A stretch of DNA of 8,246 nucleotides, taken from NCBI GenBank assembly GCA_016839345.1, contig JAEOUL010000326.1, positions 1-8,246 on the forward strand, given 5' to 3'. Made by a program: the position numbers and the translations under genes. This document shows positions 1 through 5,665 of the stretch, piece by piece. Source of the DNA: Candidatus Thorarchaeota archaeon. GTDB lineage: Archaea > Asgardarchaeota > Thorarchaeia > Thorarchaeales > Thorarchaeaceae. Every line of letters starts with the position of its first letter. Within the stretch, counting starts at the first letter, position 1. The notes under the pieces are model-generated. The model saw only the letters and a list, made by a program, of their open reading frames with translations, had not been told where the DNA came from and ran no database searches.

Positions 1-2
1 GC

Positions 3-317
3 TCTATCATTCTGGTCTATTCGATAACAGACAGGGAATCATTTGATGATACAACCAAATGGCTCGTTGAAGCATATAGACATCTTGGAGAACTTCCACC
101 AACAGCAATTATCGCAAACAAGATAGATCTTCGACATGTAGACTCTATGGAGAATACAGTATCAACAAAAGAGGGACTAGATTTTGTGGAATACTTCAAG
201 CAGAAACTAAATGTTCCTGCATTCTTTATGGAAACAAGTGCTAGGACTGGAGAGAACATTCAGGTGACTTTTCACAAGCTGCTTGACATGATGATCAAAA
301 CCGGTTTTGGTAAATGA
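3..317 (+). CDS. Small Rab/Ras-like GTPase, C-terminal part (gene cut by window edge)
   Basis: The reading frame is open from the window edge and gives the last 104 residues of a small GTP-binding protein. The P-loop, switch I and switch II lie outside the window. What remains shows the guanine-specificity motif NKID at about residues 39-42 of the fragment and the G5 motif ETSARTG near residue 79. Over about 97 aligned residues it matches the next gene at roughly half of positions, including runs such as PPTAII and GE-x-IQ, so the two are tandem paralogues. The C-terminus (MMIKTGFGK) has no cysteine, so eukaryote-style prenylation is not expected. It should act as a GTP/GDP switch in the cytosol; partners cannot be read from the sequence. 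A T-tract follows 16 bases after the stop. Family assignment is firm; the subfamily is not. Confidence 0.9.
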   Translation, partial: SIILVYSITDRESFDDTTKWLVEAYRHLGELPPTAIIANKIDLRHVDSMENTVSTKEGLDFVEYFKQKLNVPAFFMETSARTGENIQVTFHKLLDMMIKTGFGK

Positions 318-330
318 TTAGCGATTTTCA

Positions 331-339
331 CATTTTTTT
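331..339 (+). terminator. T-tract terminator after first GTPase
   Basis: A run of seven T (333-339) lies 16 bases after the stop codon of the first GTPase and before the promoter of the second. Archaeal RNA polymerase commonly terminates at such T-runs without a hairpin. It suggests that the two paralogous GTPases are transcribed separately despite being adjacent. Confidence 0.45.
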
Positions 340-349
340 CCGGTTGAAA

Positions 350-366
350 TAGTATTAAAAATACTA
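350..366 (+). promoter_or_regulatory. TATA-like box inside a 17-base palindrome, upstream of second GTPase
   Basis: The sequence TAGTATT-AAA-AATACTA is a perfect inverted repeat with 7-base arms and a 3-base centre. Its middle (353-363) is also the best archaeal TATA-like box for the GTPase at 404, about 40-50 bases before the start codon. That would put transcription start near 383-388, just ahead of the SD AGGAG at 391-395. A factor bound at the dyad would compete directly with TBP, so this could be an operator. AT-rich TATA boxes can also be palindromic by chance. Confidence 0.4.
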
Positions 367-403
367 GGACATTGACCAACAAAAATATGCAGGAGTTTCC
401 AAG

Positions 404-967
404 ATGAGTTTCACAACCCCGGGCGGAGGAACTTTCAAAATAGTTCTCATTGGAGACCCTGCTGTAGGCAAGACTAGCGTGCGTCGTAAGTATCTGGGTG
501 AAGGATTTATCTCAAGCCATATAGCAACCTTGGGAGTTGATTTCGCCCAAAAGTACGTTCATTATAATGGTGAAACTCACAGGCTTATTATCTGGGATTT
601 GGCTGGGCAAAAGGGTTTTGAGAGTATTCGGAGGCATTATTACCAGGGCAGCAGTTCCCTAATTTTCGTTTATTCTATCATCAATCCCGAATCATTTGAA
701 AATGCTTCTCGTTGGTTTGTTGAAACTTACAGATATCTTGGAAAAGTTCCACCTACAGCAATAATCGGAAACAAAGTGGATCTCAAGCCGGATTATCGTG
801 AGCAGGATATTGTTCCTACAGATGCTGGGCGCGAGTTCACTGAATACTTCACTGATAAGCTTGGAGTCCCTGCAGTATTTGGCGAAACTTCAGCAAAGAC
901 AGGAGAGTACATTCAAGAAGCCTTCACTGACCTTGTAAGGATGATGACTGAAGAAGCTGGAATCTAA
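404..967 (+). CDS. Small Rab-like GTPase
   Basis: This is a complete single-domain small GTPase of 187 residues, the usual size for the Ras superfamily. All five nucleotide motifs are present: P-loop GDPAVGKTS (17-25), switch I threonine T42 in TLGVDF, switch II WDLAGQ (64-69, with catalytic-type Gln69), NKVD (123-126) and ETSAKTG (161-167). The Rab-like signatures GVDF after switch I and YYQG at 79-82 fit a Rab/Ras-like rather than an Arf-like member. It should cycle between GTP and GDP states and bind effectors through its switches. There is no C-terminal cysteine, so membrane attachment by prenylation is unlikely. The ATG has an AGGAG site at 391-395, 8 bases upstream. It sits directly after a paralogue and overlaps the stop of the minus-strand zinc-ribbon ORF by 4 bases. 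Function is assigned at family level only. Confidence 0.96.
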   Translation: MSFTTPGGGTFKIVLIGDPAVGKTSVRRKYLGEGFISSHIATLGVDFAQKYVHYNGETHRLIIWDLAGQKGFESIRRHYYQGSSSLIFVYSIINPESFENASRWFVETYRYLGKVPPTAIIGNKVDLKPDYREQDIVPTDAGREFTEYFTDKLGVPAVFGETSAKTGEYIQEAFTDLVRMMTEEAGI

Positions 968-1134
968 GATTCTTCCTCATTCTCCTCAATCACCTTTCTA
1001 CTTCTCCAAAAATTCAAGATACTCTCCCAGATAGAACCAGTATTTGCTTCTGAAACTCTACACGAGCTACAGAAGACTGATTCTATAGATTCTTGATCTT
1101 CTAGAGTTTGTCCACAAGACTGACAGACCTTCAT
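964..1134 (-). CDS. Small two-CxxC zinc-ribbon protein (56 aa)
   Basis: I found this by reading the minus strand of the gap between the GTPase and the PadR gene. From ATG (1134-1132) to TAG (966-964) it encodes 56 residues. Two cysteine pairs, C4/C7 and C22/C25, are separated by 14 residues, the typical four-ligand layout of a zinc ribbon. After that comes a segment rich in W and R (SIWESILNFWRSRK, about 34-47), possibly an amphipathic helix, and a tail of E and S. An in-frame stop at 1167-1165 precedes the ATG and no other start codon lies between, so the start is fixed. No good SD site is seen, but a TATA-like box about 35 bases upstream would give a short or absent leader. The gene converges on the GTPase with stops overlapping by 4 bases. 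The role is unknown; nucleic-acid or protein binding is only a guess. The intact cysteine spacing is the main reason to believe it. Confidence 0.62.
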   Translation of the reverse strand: MKVCQSCGQTLEDQESIESVFCSSCRVSEANTGSIWESILNFWRSRKVIEENEEES

Positions 1135-1164
1135 CGAACTGAACCAAATAGCAAATTGCAGTTC

Positions 1165-1174
1165 TTAATAATAA
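1165..1174 (-). promoter_or_regulatory. TATA-like box for the minus-strand zinc-ribbon ORF
   Basis: Read on the minus strand this is TTATTATTAA, centred about 35 bases before the ATG at 1134. Transcription would start near 1144-1140, giving a leader of only a few bases, in keeping with the absence of an SD site. The PadR gene leaves the same 143-base spacer (1135-1277) in the other direction, so the spacer would be a divergent promoter region. Confidence 0.35.
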
Positions 1175-1219
1175 GAGAAGCCATCAACGCAGCCGGAACT
1201 TGATTTTGAGATATTACGT

Positions 1220-1253
1220 GAAACGTCTGAATATTAAGTCACTGATACGTTTC
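1220..1253 (+). promoter_or_regulatory. PadR-gene promoter with inverted repeat flanking the TATA-like box
   Basis: Perfect 7-base arms GAAACGT (1220-1226) and ACGTTTC (1247-1253) are separated by 20 bases. The TATA-like sequence AATATTAA (1230-1237) lies between them, about 45 bases before the PadR-family start. A third ACGT core occurs at 1216-1219. Transcription would start near 1260, just before the SD GAGGTGA (1264-1270). The symmetry around the core promoter suggests an operator. As the gene itself encodes a PadR-type winged helix, autoregulation is a reasonable but untested idea. Confidence 0.45.
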
Positions 1254-1277
1254 TGCAGTAGCTGAGGTGAAACGGGA

Positions 1278-2126
1278 ATGCGACCAGCTAGGTCTGAATT
1301 GATTAACAAAATACTCATGGCATTGGATAAGCAACCATCTTCAATTTATGACATACTCTATTCTCTTACCGATTTTGAAGATCCCAGGCGAACAAGATTG
1401 CCAAAACTTCTGAAATCAATGGAAAAGGATGGGCTTATTACGAGTGCACTCCAACCAGGACCTCTTGGACCTTATCGGCGCGTATATGAAATTGGACCGA
1501 AAGCTGAAGCTTACATGAGACGAAACCTGAAGAGTGGTATTGAAACTATCCTACATTTCTACGATTCATACCGGAAATCAAATCCAAGAAAGCTATACGA
1601 CTTTCCATCCGAACTAAAGATACGAAAAACCAAGGGATGTATTCTCTTTGCAGCATTTCCAAGTATAACTTCAGATGATTTGAGTGTAATCCGCGATTTA
1701 CTTCAGACATATGACGAATCAACGATTTCAATCTTGGGTGAAGACAGAATGCTATGTAAAACAGGTATAAAATATGACTCAGTTGGAGAGGATATCACTA
1801 ATTTTAAGGCTGATAATCAGATGTTCTCAGAGATATTCTTCAATGGAATACCACAGAGAGAAGAATTATCTAAATGTCTTTCAGAGTGCAAGAGGGTAAT
1901 GTCGCGCAGCGGAGTTCTAAGAATACAAGTGCAATATGCATTTTTTGATGAACCCACTAAACCAACTCTTGGTGAATTCATCCAAACAACTTCAGCTAGT
2001 CTTTTTCCTGAAATTGGAATCGTTGAGGGTAACGAGATTAAACGAAATCTTGAGAACAATTTCTGCAAGAGCGGAGTTTATGAAACATGTTTGGGGGAAG
2101 TGGTCTTCTGGGCAAGGAAGGGATAA
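1278..2126 (+). CDS. PadR-type winged helix fused to a methyltransferase-like domain
   Basis: The 282-residue protein has two parts. Residues about 5-85 match the PadR-type winged helix: a helix pair (SSIYDILYSL), a recognition-helix stretch ending LLKSMEKDGLI (44-54), and the wing GPYRRVYEIGPKAEAYM (64-80). Residues about 115-282 resemble the fold order of a class I SAM methyltransferase: strand-like GCILFAAF (120-127), SISILGED (148-156 region), FSEIFFNGIP (183-192), a helix KCLSECKRV, the post-helix strand SGVLRIQV (211-218), and a closing LGEVVFWAR. The glycine-rich SAM loop expected after the first strand is not visible (AAFPSITSDD instead), so this may be a sensor or degenerate domain rather than an enzyme. 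PadR proteins usually repress and bind DNA as dimers; here the second domain could sense a ligand. The ATG has a strong GAGGTGA site 7 bases upstream. The winged helix is fairly sure, the second domain moderate. Confidence 0.78.
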   Translation: MRPARSELINKILMALDKQPSSIYDILYSLTDFEDPRRTRLPKLLKSMEKDGLITSALQPGPLGPYRRVYEIGPKAEAYMRRNLKSGIETILHFYDSYRKSNPRKLYDFPSELKIRKTKGCILFAAFPSITSDDLSVIRDLLQTYDESTISILGEDRMLCKTGIKYDSVGEDITNFKADNQMFSEIFFNGIPQREELSKCLSECKRVMSRSGVLRIQVQYAFFDEPTKPTLGEFIQTTSASLFPEIGIVEGNEIKRNLENNFCKSGVYETCLGEVVFWARKG

Positions 2127-2192
2127 TAGACATTTGGACCATTTGTGTAGACAATACTCAGAGCAAAAGAAATATGGACTAGCGTCTAGATG

Positions 2193-2200
2193 TTTAATTT
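2193..2200 (+). promoter_or_regulatory. Possible TATA-like box before the membrane winged-helix gene
   Basis: TTTAATTT lies about 25-30 bases before the ATG at 2225, so transcription would begin at or next to that ATG and give a leaderless message. This fits the lack of an SD site before either candidate start. Another A/T-rich site (AAATATGG, near 2170-2177) could serve instead. Confidence 0.25.
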
Positions 2201-2224
2201 GAATGGTCTCTCGTGGTTAATAAA

Positions 2225-2656
2225 ATGGATGAGAAACTATCTAAAATCCAAGCCCTTGTAAATAACGAGAATGTCAGTTCAACACTGATAATCGCAGGCA
2301 GATTGGGTGTTACACCTGAAGAGGCAATTACTCTCTTGAAAAAAGCTCTGGATTCTGGAAAGATACAAGGATCATTAACTGAAGACGGTTCTAGATTTTA
2401 TAAAAGCGATGTCAAACTTTCGGATGCACCAGTAATTCCAACTGTGGATGAAGAACCCGGTTTTATGAAATTCAATACACGCCCTGGAATCATATCCTCA
2501 GTTCTTGGTTTCATTGTGATTGCTTGTGGCGCAACTGTGTATATCTTAGCTATCGACATAGTTGAACAAGACTTCGGAGTTGTATTGATCTTTTTTGGTT
2601 TAGTAATTCTCATTGTAGGTCTATACTATCTAGCTCAACGTAAAACGCCTGCATAG
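2225..2656 (+). CDS. Membrane-anchored winged-helix-like protein
   Basis: The 143-residue product has a soluble N-terminal part and a C-terminal membrane hairpin. Residues about 1-62 look like a small winged helix: a helix KLSKIQALVNN, a second helix STLIIAGRLG, a third EEAITLLKKALDSG, and a strand pair ending in GSRFYKS. A linker follows, then two hydrophobic segments at about 88-111 (GIISSVLGFIVIACGATVYI) and 117-137 (FGVVLIFFGLVILIVGLYYL), split by a short acidic turn, with a basic tail QRKTPA. Both ends should face the cytosol. An in-frame GTG at 2213 would add four residues; I prefer the ATG because neither start has an SD and the TATA-like box at 2193-2200 places transcription start at the ATG. 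It follows the PadR gene by 98 bases. I do not recognise a named family. DNA binding, or protein binding by the winged helix, is inference. Confidence 0.75.
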   Translation: MDEKLSKIQALVNNENVSSTLIIAGRLGVTPEEAITLLKKALDSGKIQGSLTEDGSRFYKSDVKLSDAPVIPTVDEEPGFMKFNTRPGIISSVLGFIVIACGATVYILAIDIVEQDFGVVLIFFGLVILIVGLYYLAQRKTPA

Positions 2657-2684
2657 CCCAATAGCACTCCTTAAGTAGTAGTCT

Positions 2685-2702
2685 GATTGCCGGGCGGCTA
2701 TC
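2685..2702 (+). promoter_or_regulatory. GC-rich dyad upstream of the TauE/SafE gene
   Basis: GAT-T-GCC-GGGC-GGC-T-ATC is an 18-base near-perfect dyad (6 of 7 arm positions pair; one T:T mismatch) and stands out as GC-rich in an AT-rich spacer. A weak TATA-like TTAAGTAG at 2671-2678 would start transcription around 2697-2700, so the dyad would overlap the start site and could be an operator. If transcription starts earlier it could instead fold as a small leader hairpin. Confidence 0.3.
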
Positions 2703-2719
2703 GGAATGAAAAACGATGC

Positions 2720-2724
2720 AGGAG
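2720..2724 (+). promoter_or_regulatory. Ribosome binding site that fixes the TauE/SafE start
   Basis: AGGAG, continuing into ATGA, gives a close match to the archaeal consensus and sits 6 bases before the ATG at 2731. The upstream in-frame ATG at 2716 overlaps this site and has no comparable SD of its own, so 2731 is the better start. Confidence 0.6.
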
Positions 2725-2730
2725 ATGATT

Positions 2731-3678
2731 ATGGATGCAATCCTCATTGCATTATATGCCATAGGTGTGGGTACTATTTCATCAATGGTAGGCATCGGAG
2801 GCGGAATATTCAACACTCCTCTCCTAATGCTTGTCTTCTTGCTAAGTGAGCAATTCGCACCTGCAACTGCACTTGTCGCTGCTTTGTTCCTTGCAATAGC
2901 CAGTAGTATTGCTTATTGGCGACAAAATCCGCGTCCAATAATCCCTAAGGCTGGTCTCTTTCTAGCAATCACAACTGTTCCTGGATCTCTCATTGGTGTG
3001 ATACTTAGAACAATGATTGAGAGTCCATACGTATTGAGACTCATTTTTGGAATCGCACTGATGCCAATTGCTATCAGGATGATGTTCGCCATCCGGCGTG
3101 AGAAGGGAGATATCGCCTCTGAGCTGGCTAGCTATAATTTCTCAAATTTGACTGATAAGAAACTAGCATTTTCACTTTTTGGTGGTTTCATCGGAGGGAT
3201 TTCAGCAGGTCTTTTGGGTATTGGAGGAGGTGCAGTAGTAGTTCCGGTTCTAGCTGTAGGGATGGGACTACCGATGCACGCAGCTGTTGCTACTTCGATG
3301 TTTACTATGATGTTTACAGCATCCGCTGGAACTGCGATGAACTATGTAAACGGATTTGTCAATCCCTACTATGCAATTTCATTAGGGATTGGCATGCTAC
3401 TCGGAGCGCAGGTTGGTTCTAAACTTGCCCACAAAGTCAATTCAGTCCAATTGAAGAGGATATTTGGACTCATCCTAGTCTTCCCCCTTGTAAAGATGAT
3501 GCGGCTAGGTCAAATGTGGCTTGATCCATTGGACACTAATCTCTTGATGGCAACAATAGGCGATATTATCATCTGGCTCCTAATTGTCATACCAATAGGT
3601 TTCATGAGGTTCTTCTATATTCGAAATCACGCGTCAATAGATTCAACAGAACCTGTCGAAATTCACACTCCTGATTGA
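2731..3678 (+). CDS. TauE/SafE-family membrane permease
   Basis: This 315-residue integral membrane protein has the two-fold repeat typical of the TauE/SafE (formerly DUF81) family. The signature GIGGG-x4-P occurs in each half, at about residues 21-30 (VGIGGGIFNTP) and 163-172 (LGIGGGAVVVP). I count about eight hydrophobic segments, with a charged central loop (REKGDIASEL, about 123-132) between halves and a polar C-terminal tail (HASIDSTEPVEIHTPD). Members are thought to carry small organic or sulfur anions such as sulfite, sulfoacetate or thiosulfate across the cytoplasmic membrane. The substrate here cannot be told, as no sulfur-metabolism gene is nearby. The start at 2731 is chosen from the AGGAG at 2720-2724; using 2716 would add five residues. 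It has its own spacer with a GC-rich dyad, so it is probably transcribed alone. The family is secure; substrate and direction are open. Confidence 0.92.
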   Translation: MDAILIALYAIGVGTISSMVGIGGGIFNTPLLMLVFLLSEQFAPATALVAALFLAIASSIAYWRQNPRPIIPKAGLFLAITTVPGSLIGVILRTMIESPYVLRLIFGIALMPIAIRMMFAIRREKGDIASELASYNFSNLTDKKLAFSLFGGFIGGISAGLLGIGGGAVVVPVLAVGMGLPMHAAVATSMFTMMFTASAGTAMNYVNGFVNPYYAISLGIGMLLGAQVGSKLAHKVNSVQLKRIFGLILVFPLVKMMRLGQMWLDPLDTNLLMATIGDIIIWLLIVIPIGFMRFFYIRNHASIDSTEPVEIHTPD

Positions 3679-3742
3679 AGTTGACACTTAATAGGACGTC
3701 TGAAACTGTGATAGACTCACTATGTTTTCACAGGTGTAAGAC

Positions 3743-4510
3743 ATGGTAAGATATGATTTAGATGGAAAAGTGGTTATTATCACAGGAGCCTCAGCCGGGC
3801 TGGGAGAGCAATTTGCTAACGCTTTTGCTGAATCAGGCGCAAATGTTGTTCTGGGTGCGAGAAGAGAAGAACTCCTAAAGAAAATTGCAGATGAGTTGTC
3901 GGGAAAATACAGTGTGAAAGCATTGCCTATTATGACTGATGTTGCCAAAGAAGCAGATATCGTCAATCTGGTTGATAAAACTGTGAAGGAATTTGGGAAA
4001 GTTGATGTTCTAGTGAACAATGCCGGCATGTATATCGTTAAACCACTCATTGAACAGACACTTGAGGATTGGAATACTGTTATGAACGTCAATCTCACTT
4101 CTGCTTTCCTTGCAACTCGAGAAGTGGCAAAGGTGATGATTCCAAAGAGATCTGGTTCTATAATCAACATCTCATCAACATTTGGTTTTGGCGGAACTGA
4201 GTTCACTGAAGTCAGTTACTATGCATCAAAAGGTGGGATGGTCACAATGACAAAAGCTCTTGCTGTTGAGCTTGGAAAGTACAATATCCGTGTTAATGCT
4301 ATCGCACCTGGCTTCTTTCCAACAGCAATGTCAATCGAAGCAATTGAGGACAAGAAAATCAGCAACAGGGTAATCCGACCACGAACAGCATTACCGATGT
4401 TCGCAGAGAATGAATGGATACGAGGCGCAGCTTGTTTCCTTGCTAGTGAGGATGCTAGATACATTTCAGGACATACACTAGCAGTTGACGGCGGATGGCT
4501 TGCATATTAG
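3743..4510 (+). CDS. Classical short-chain dehydrogenase/reductase (SDR)
   Basis: The 255-residue protein is a full-length classical SDR with a single Rossmann domain. The cofactor loop TGASAGLG is at 14-21, NNAG at 92-95, and the catalytic set is N117 (in NVNL), S145 (in NISS), Y159 and K163 (YxxxK in YYASK). The C-terminal GHTLAVDGGW is typical of the family. Arginines at 40-41, just after the second strand, favour NADP(H) over NAD(H). It should oxidise an alcohol or reduce a carbonyl in the cytosol; the substrate is not predictable, and the 3-oxoacyl-reductase-like and sugar or polyol dehydrogenase groups look alike at this level. The ATG has AGGTG at 3732-3736, 6 bases upstream. A TATA-like TTAATA at 3688-3693 suggests its own promoter. 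It converges on the five-hairpin membrane gene with a 51-base gap. Confidence 0.95.
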   Translation: MVRYDLDGKVVIITGASAGLGEQFANAFAESGANVVLGARREELLKKIADELSGKYSVKALPIMTDVAKEADIVNLVDKTVKEFGKVDVLVNNAGMYIVKPLIEQTLEDWNTVMNVNLTSAFLATREVAKVMIPKRSGSIINISSTFGFGGTEFTEVSYYASKGGMVTMTKALAVELGKYNIRVNAIAPGFFPTAMSIEAIEDKKISNRVIRPRTALPMFAENEWIRGAACFLASEDARYISGHTLAVDGGWLAY

Positions 4511-4554
4511 TGTAAGAAAAAGAAAGGGAGAAGGAAGGCCAAACCTGACCTTCC
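4511..4554 (-). terminator. Terminator region between convergent genes
   Basis: The 51-base gap between the SDR stop and the minus-strand membrane-protein stop holds an inverted repeat, GGAAGG (4533-4538) with CCTTCC (4549-4554), extendable with a few mismatched pairs. On the minus strand it is followed by a pyrimidine-rich, T-rich tract (complement of 4511-4529). That layout fits termination of the minus-strand message. The plus strand has no T-run after the hairpin, so SDR termination here is less clear. Confidence 0.4.
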
Positions 4555-4561
4555 ATCTTGA

Positions 4562-5650
4562 TTAGTCATCCCAGTCCATGGCTTCGAAATCACGGTATTT
4601 CTTCCATTGAGCTCCTCCACTGAGAGCGGCGATGACCAATAGAGAAACAAGAAATACAGCAAAGTTTTGATAAGCATTAAACGCATCAGCAAAGAACCAG
4701 AACCAGACTGTCAGGATGATTACCCACAGGAAGACAAGGCCAATGGAGAACCAACTCTCAGGACCCTCACCTCTCCTGCGAGCCCATGGGACCCAAACAC
4801 CCAGAGTAATTGCACAAAAGATTACCAAAGAGAGTAAAACGATGGCGACGTTCTGATTTGCAGTGAAAGTATCTGCAAGAACCCACAACCAGGCAACAAG
4901 GAAAATTAACCATGCCCAGAATAAACCAAGTGTCCCCTGAGGTCTCCTGCCAATAGCAATTGCACCATCAACAGAAATCTGCATCTTTCCAAACCAAGGT
5001 GCTATGACAATCATTGTCATCAGTATGAACGAAGCAATGACAATTGCCATATTCTGATTGAACGTGATAGGGTAAATGGTAGCTGAGAAGTTGTTCGCGA
5101 AAGGTAGCCAAAGAACTAGGAAGAATAACCAGAATATTCCACCAAGAGCACTGATTCGACCACCACCCTCTTCGCCATGACTTGGAACCCACATTCCAAC
5201 ATTTAGGGCTCCGACGAGTAATAGTGATGCAAGGGCAATTCCAATGTTCTCATAGATGCCAAATCCACTGGCAAAGAAGATTATCCAAACTATAAGAAAG
5301 ATCAACCATGCTACTCCAGTGATTGCGCTGGTCCGTGCTCTCCAACCACCCTCGTACGACGGTATCCAAACAATAGCGTTCATCGCCATTACAACAAGTA
5401 GGGCAACGAATACAATTGCAATATTTTCAAAAAGTCCATATCCAGCTGCGAAGACGAATAACCAGACTATAAGAAAGGCTAGCCAAGCAACAAAACTTGC
5501 CATTGTACCATATTGCTTGTCTTTAGATCTACGTCGTCCACTTCTCCGTTTGCGAATAGTAATCTCTTCTTCTATGTCAAACTCCTCTTCCTCAACATCA
5601 TCAGATGATTCATCTGAGGGAGGAGCCGCATCCTCATCAAATGGTTTCAT
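4562..5650 (-). CDS. Five-fold repeated transmembrane-hairpin protein, unknown function
   Basis: The 362-residue protein has a cytosolic N-terminal tail and about ten membrane segments. Residues 1-30 are very acidic (EEEE and EEEI runs), and 33-45 are basic (RKRRSGRRR). From about 50 on, one two-helix unit is repeated five times, beginning near 50, 109, 168, 238 and 299. In every unit two tryptophans are exactly seven residues apart: W56/W63, W115/W122, W174/W181, W247/W254, W309/W316. An asparagine follows 13 residues after the second W (N76, N135, N267, N329), or 19 in unit 3 (N200). Units 1, 2 and 4 close with WIP or WVP. Units 1 and 2 share about 27 of 59 residues. The start ATG has GGAG 8 bases upstream (complement of 5659-5662). 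I do not recognise the family. A channel, scaffold or transporter is conceivable; no catalytic motif is visible. Confidence 0.88.
   Translation of the reverse strand: MKPFDEDAAPPSDESSDDVEEEEFDIEEEITIRKRRSGRRRSKDKQYGTMASFVAWLAFLIVWLFVFAAGYGLFENIAIVFVALLVVMAMNAIVWIPSYEGGWRARTSAITGVAWLIFLIVWIIFFASGFGIYENIGIALASLLLVGALNVGMWVPSHGEEGGGRISALGGIFWLFFLVLWLPFANNFSATIYPITFNQNMAIVIASFILMTMIVIAPWFGKMQISVDGAIAIGRRPQGTLGLFWAWLIFLVAWLWVLADTFTANQNVAIVLLSLVIFCAITLGVWVPWARRRGEGPESWFSIGLVFLWVIILTVWFWFFADAFNAYQNFAVFLVSLLVIAALSGGAQWKKYRDFEAMDWDD
4760..5503 (-). repeat. Five tandem coding repeats (two-helix hairpin units)
   Basis: These are internal repeats of the membrane protein, with unit starts about 59, 59, 70 and 61 codons apart (unit 3 carries a 6-residue insertion in its loop plus a longer connector). 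Homology is also visible in the DNA of the two N-terminal units: 5462-5477 and 5285-5300, exactly 177 bases (59 codons) apart, match at 15 of 16 bases. That suggests these two units arose by the most recent duplication. The range given covers from unit 1 to the start of unit 5, which continues to about 4601. Confidence 0.75.
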
Positions 5651-5665
5651 TGTATTTTCTCCAAT

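Noticed and set aside
17..259. 80-residue open frame on the minus strand
   Set aside because: It is antisense to the partial GTPase, whose frame carries the NKID and SAR motifs; the antisense product has no recognisable feature.
1546..2068. Minus-strand frames of 61 and 83 residues under the PadR-type gene
   Set aside because: Both lie wholly inside the sense gene and have no start signal or motif.
1936..2202. 88-residue plus-strand frame overlapping the end of the PadR-type gene
   Set aside because: It overlaps mostly in another frame of a well-supported gene that continues to 2126, and its product shows no domain pattern.
2716..2730. Upstream ATG (2716) as start of the TauE/SafE gene
   Set aside because: It overlaps the AGGAG that is correctly spaced for the ATG at 2731 and has no comparable ribosome site of its own.
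3688..4206. 172-residue minus-strand frame over the SDR gene
   Set aside because: It is long but antisense to a gene with all SDR catalytic motifs; its serine/threonine-rich product looks like a reverse-strand artefact.
4562..5650. Reading the five-hairpin protein as a known multi-pass transporter
   Set aside because: Its repeat period and W/N pattern do not match the transporter families I know, and it has no charged membrane residues typical of an ion-coupled carrier, so function is left unknown.
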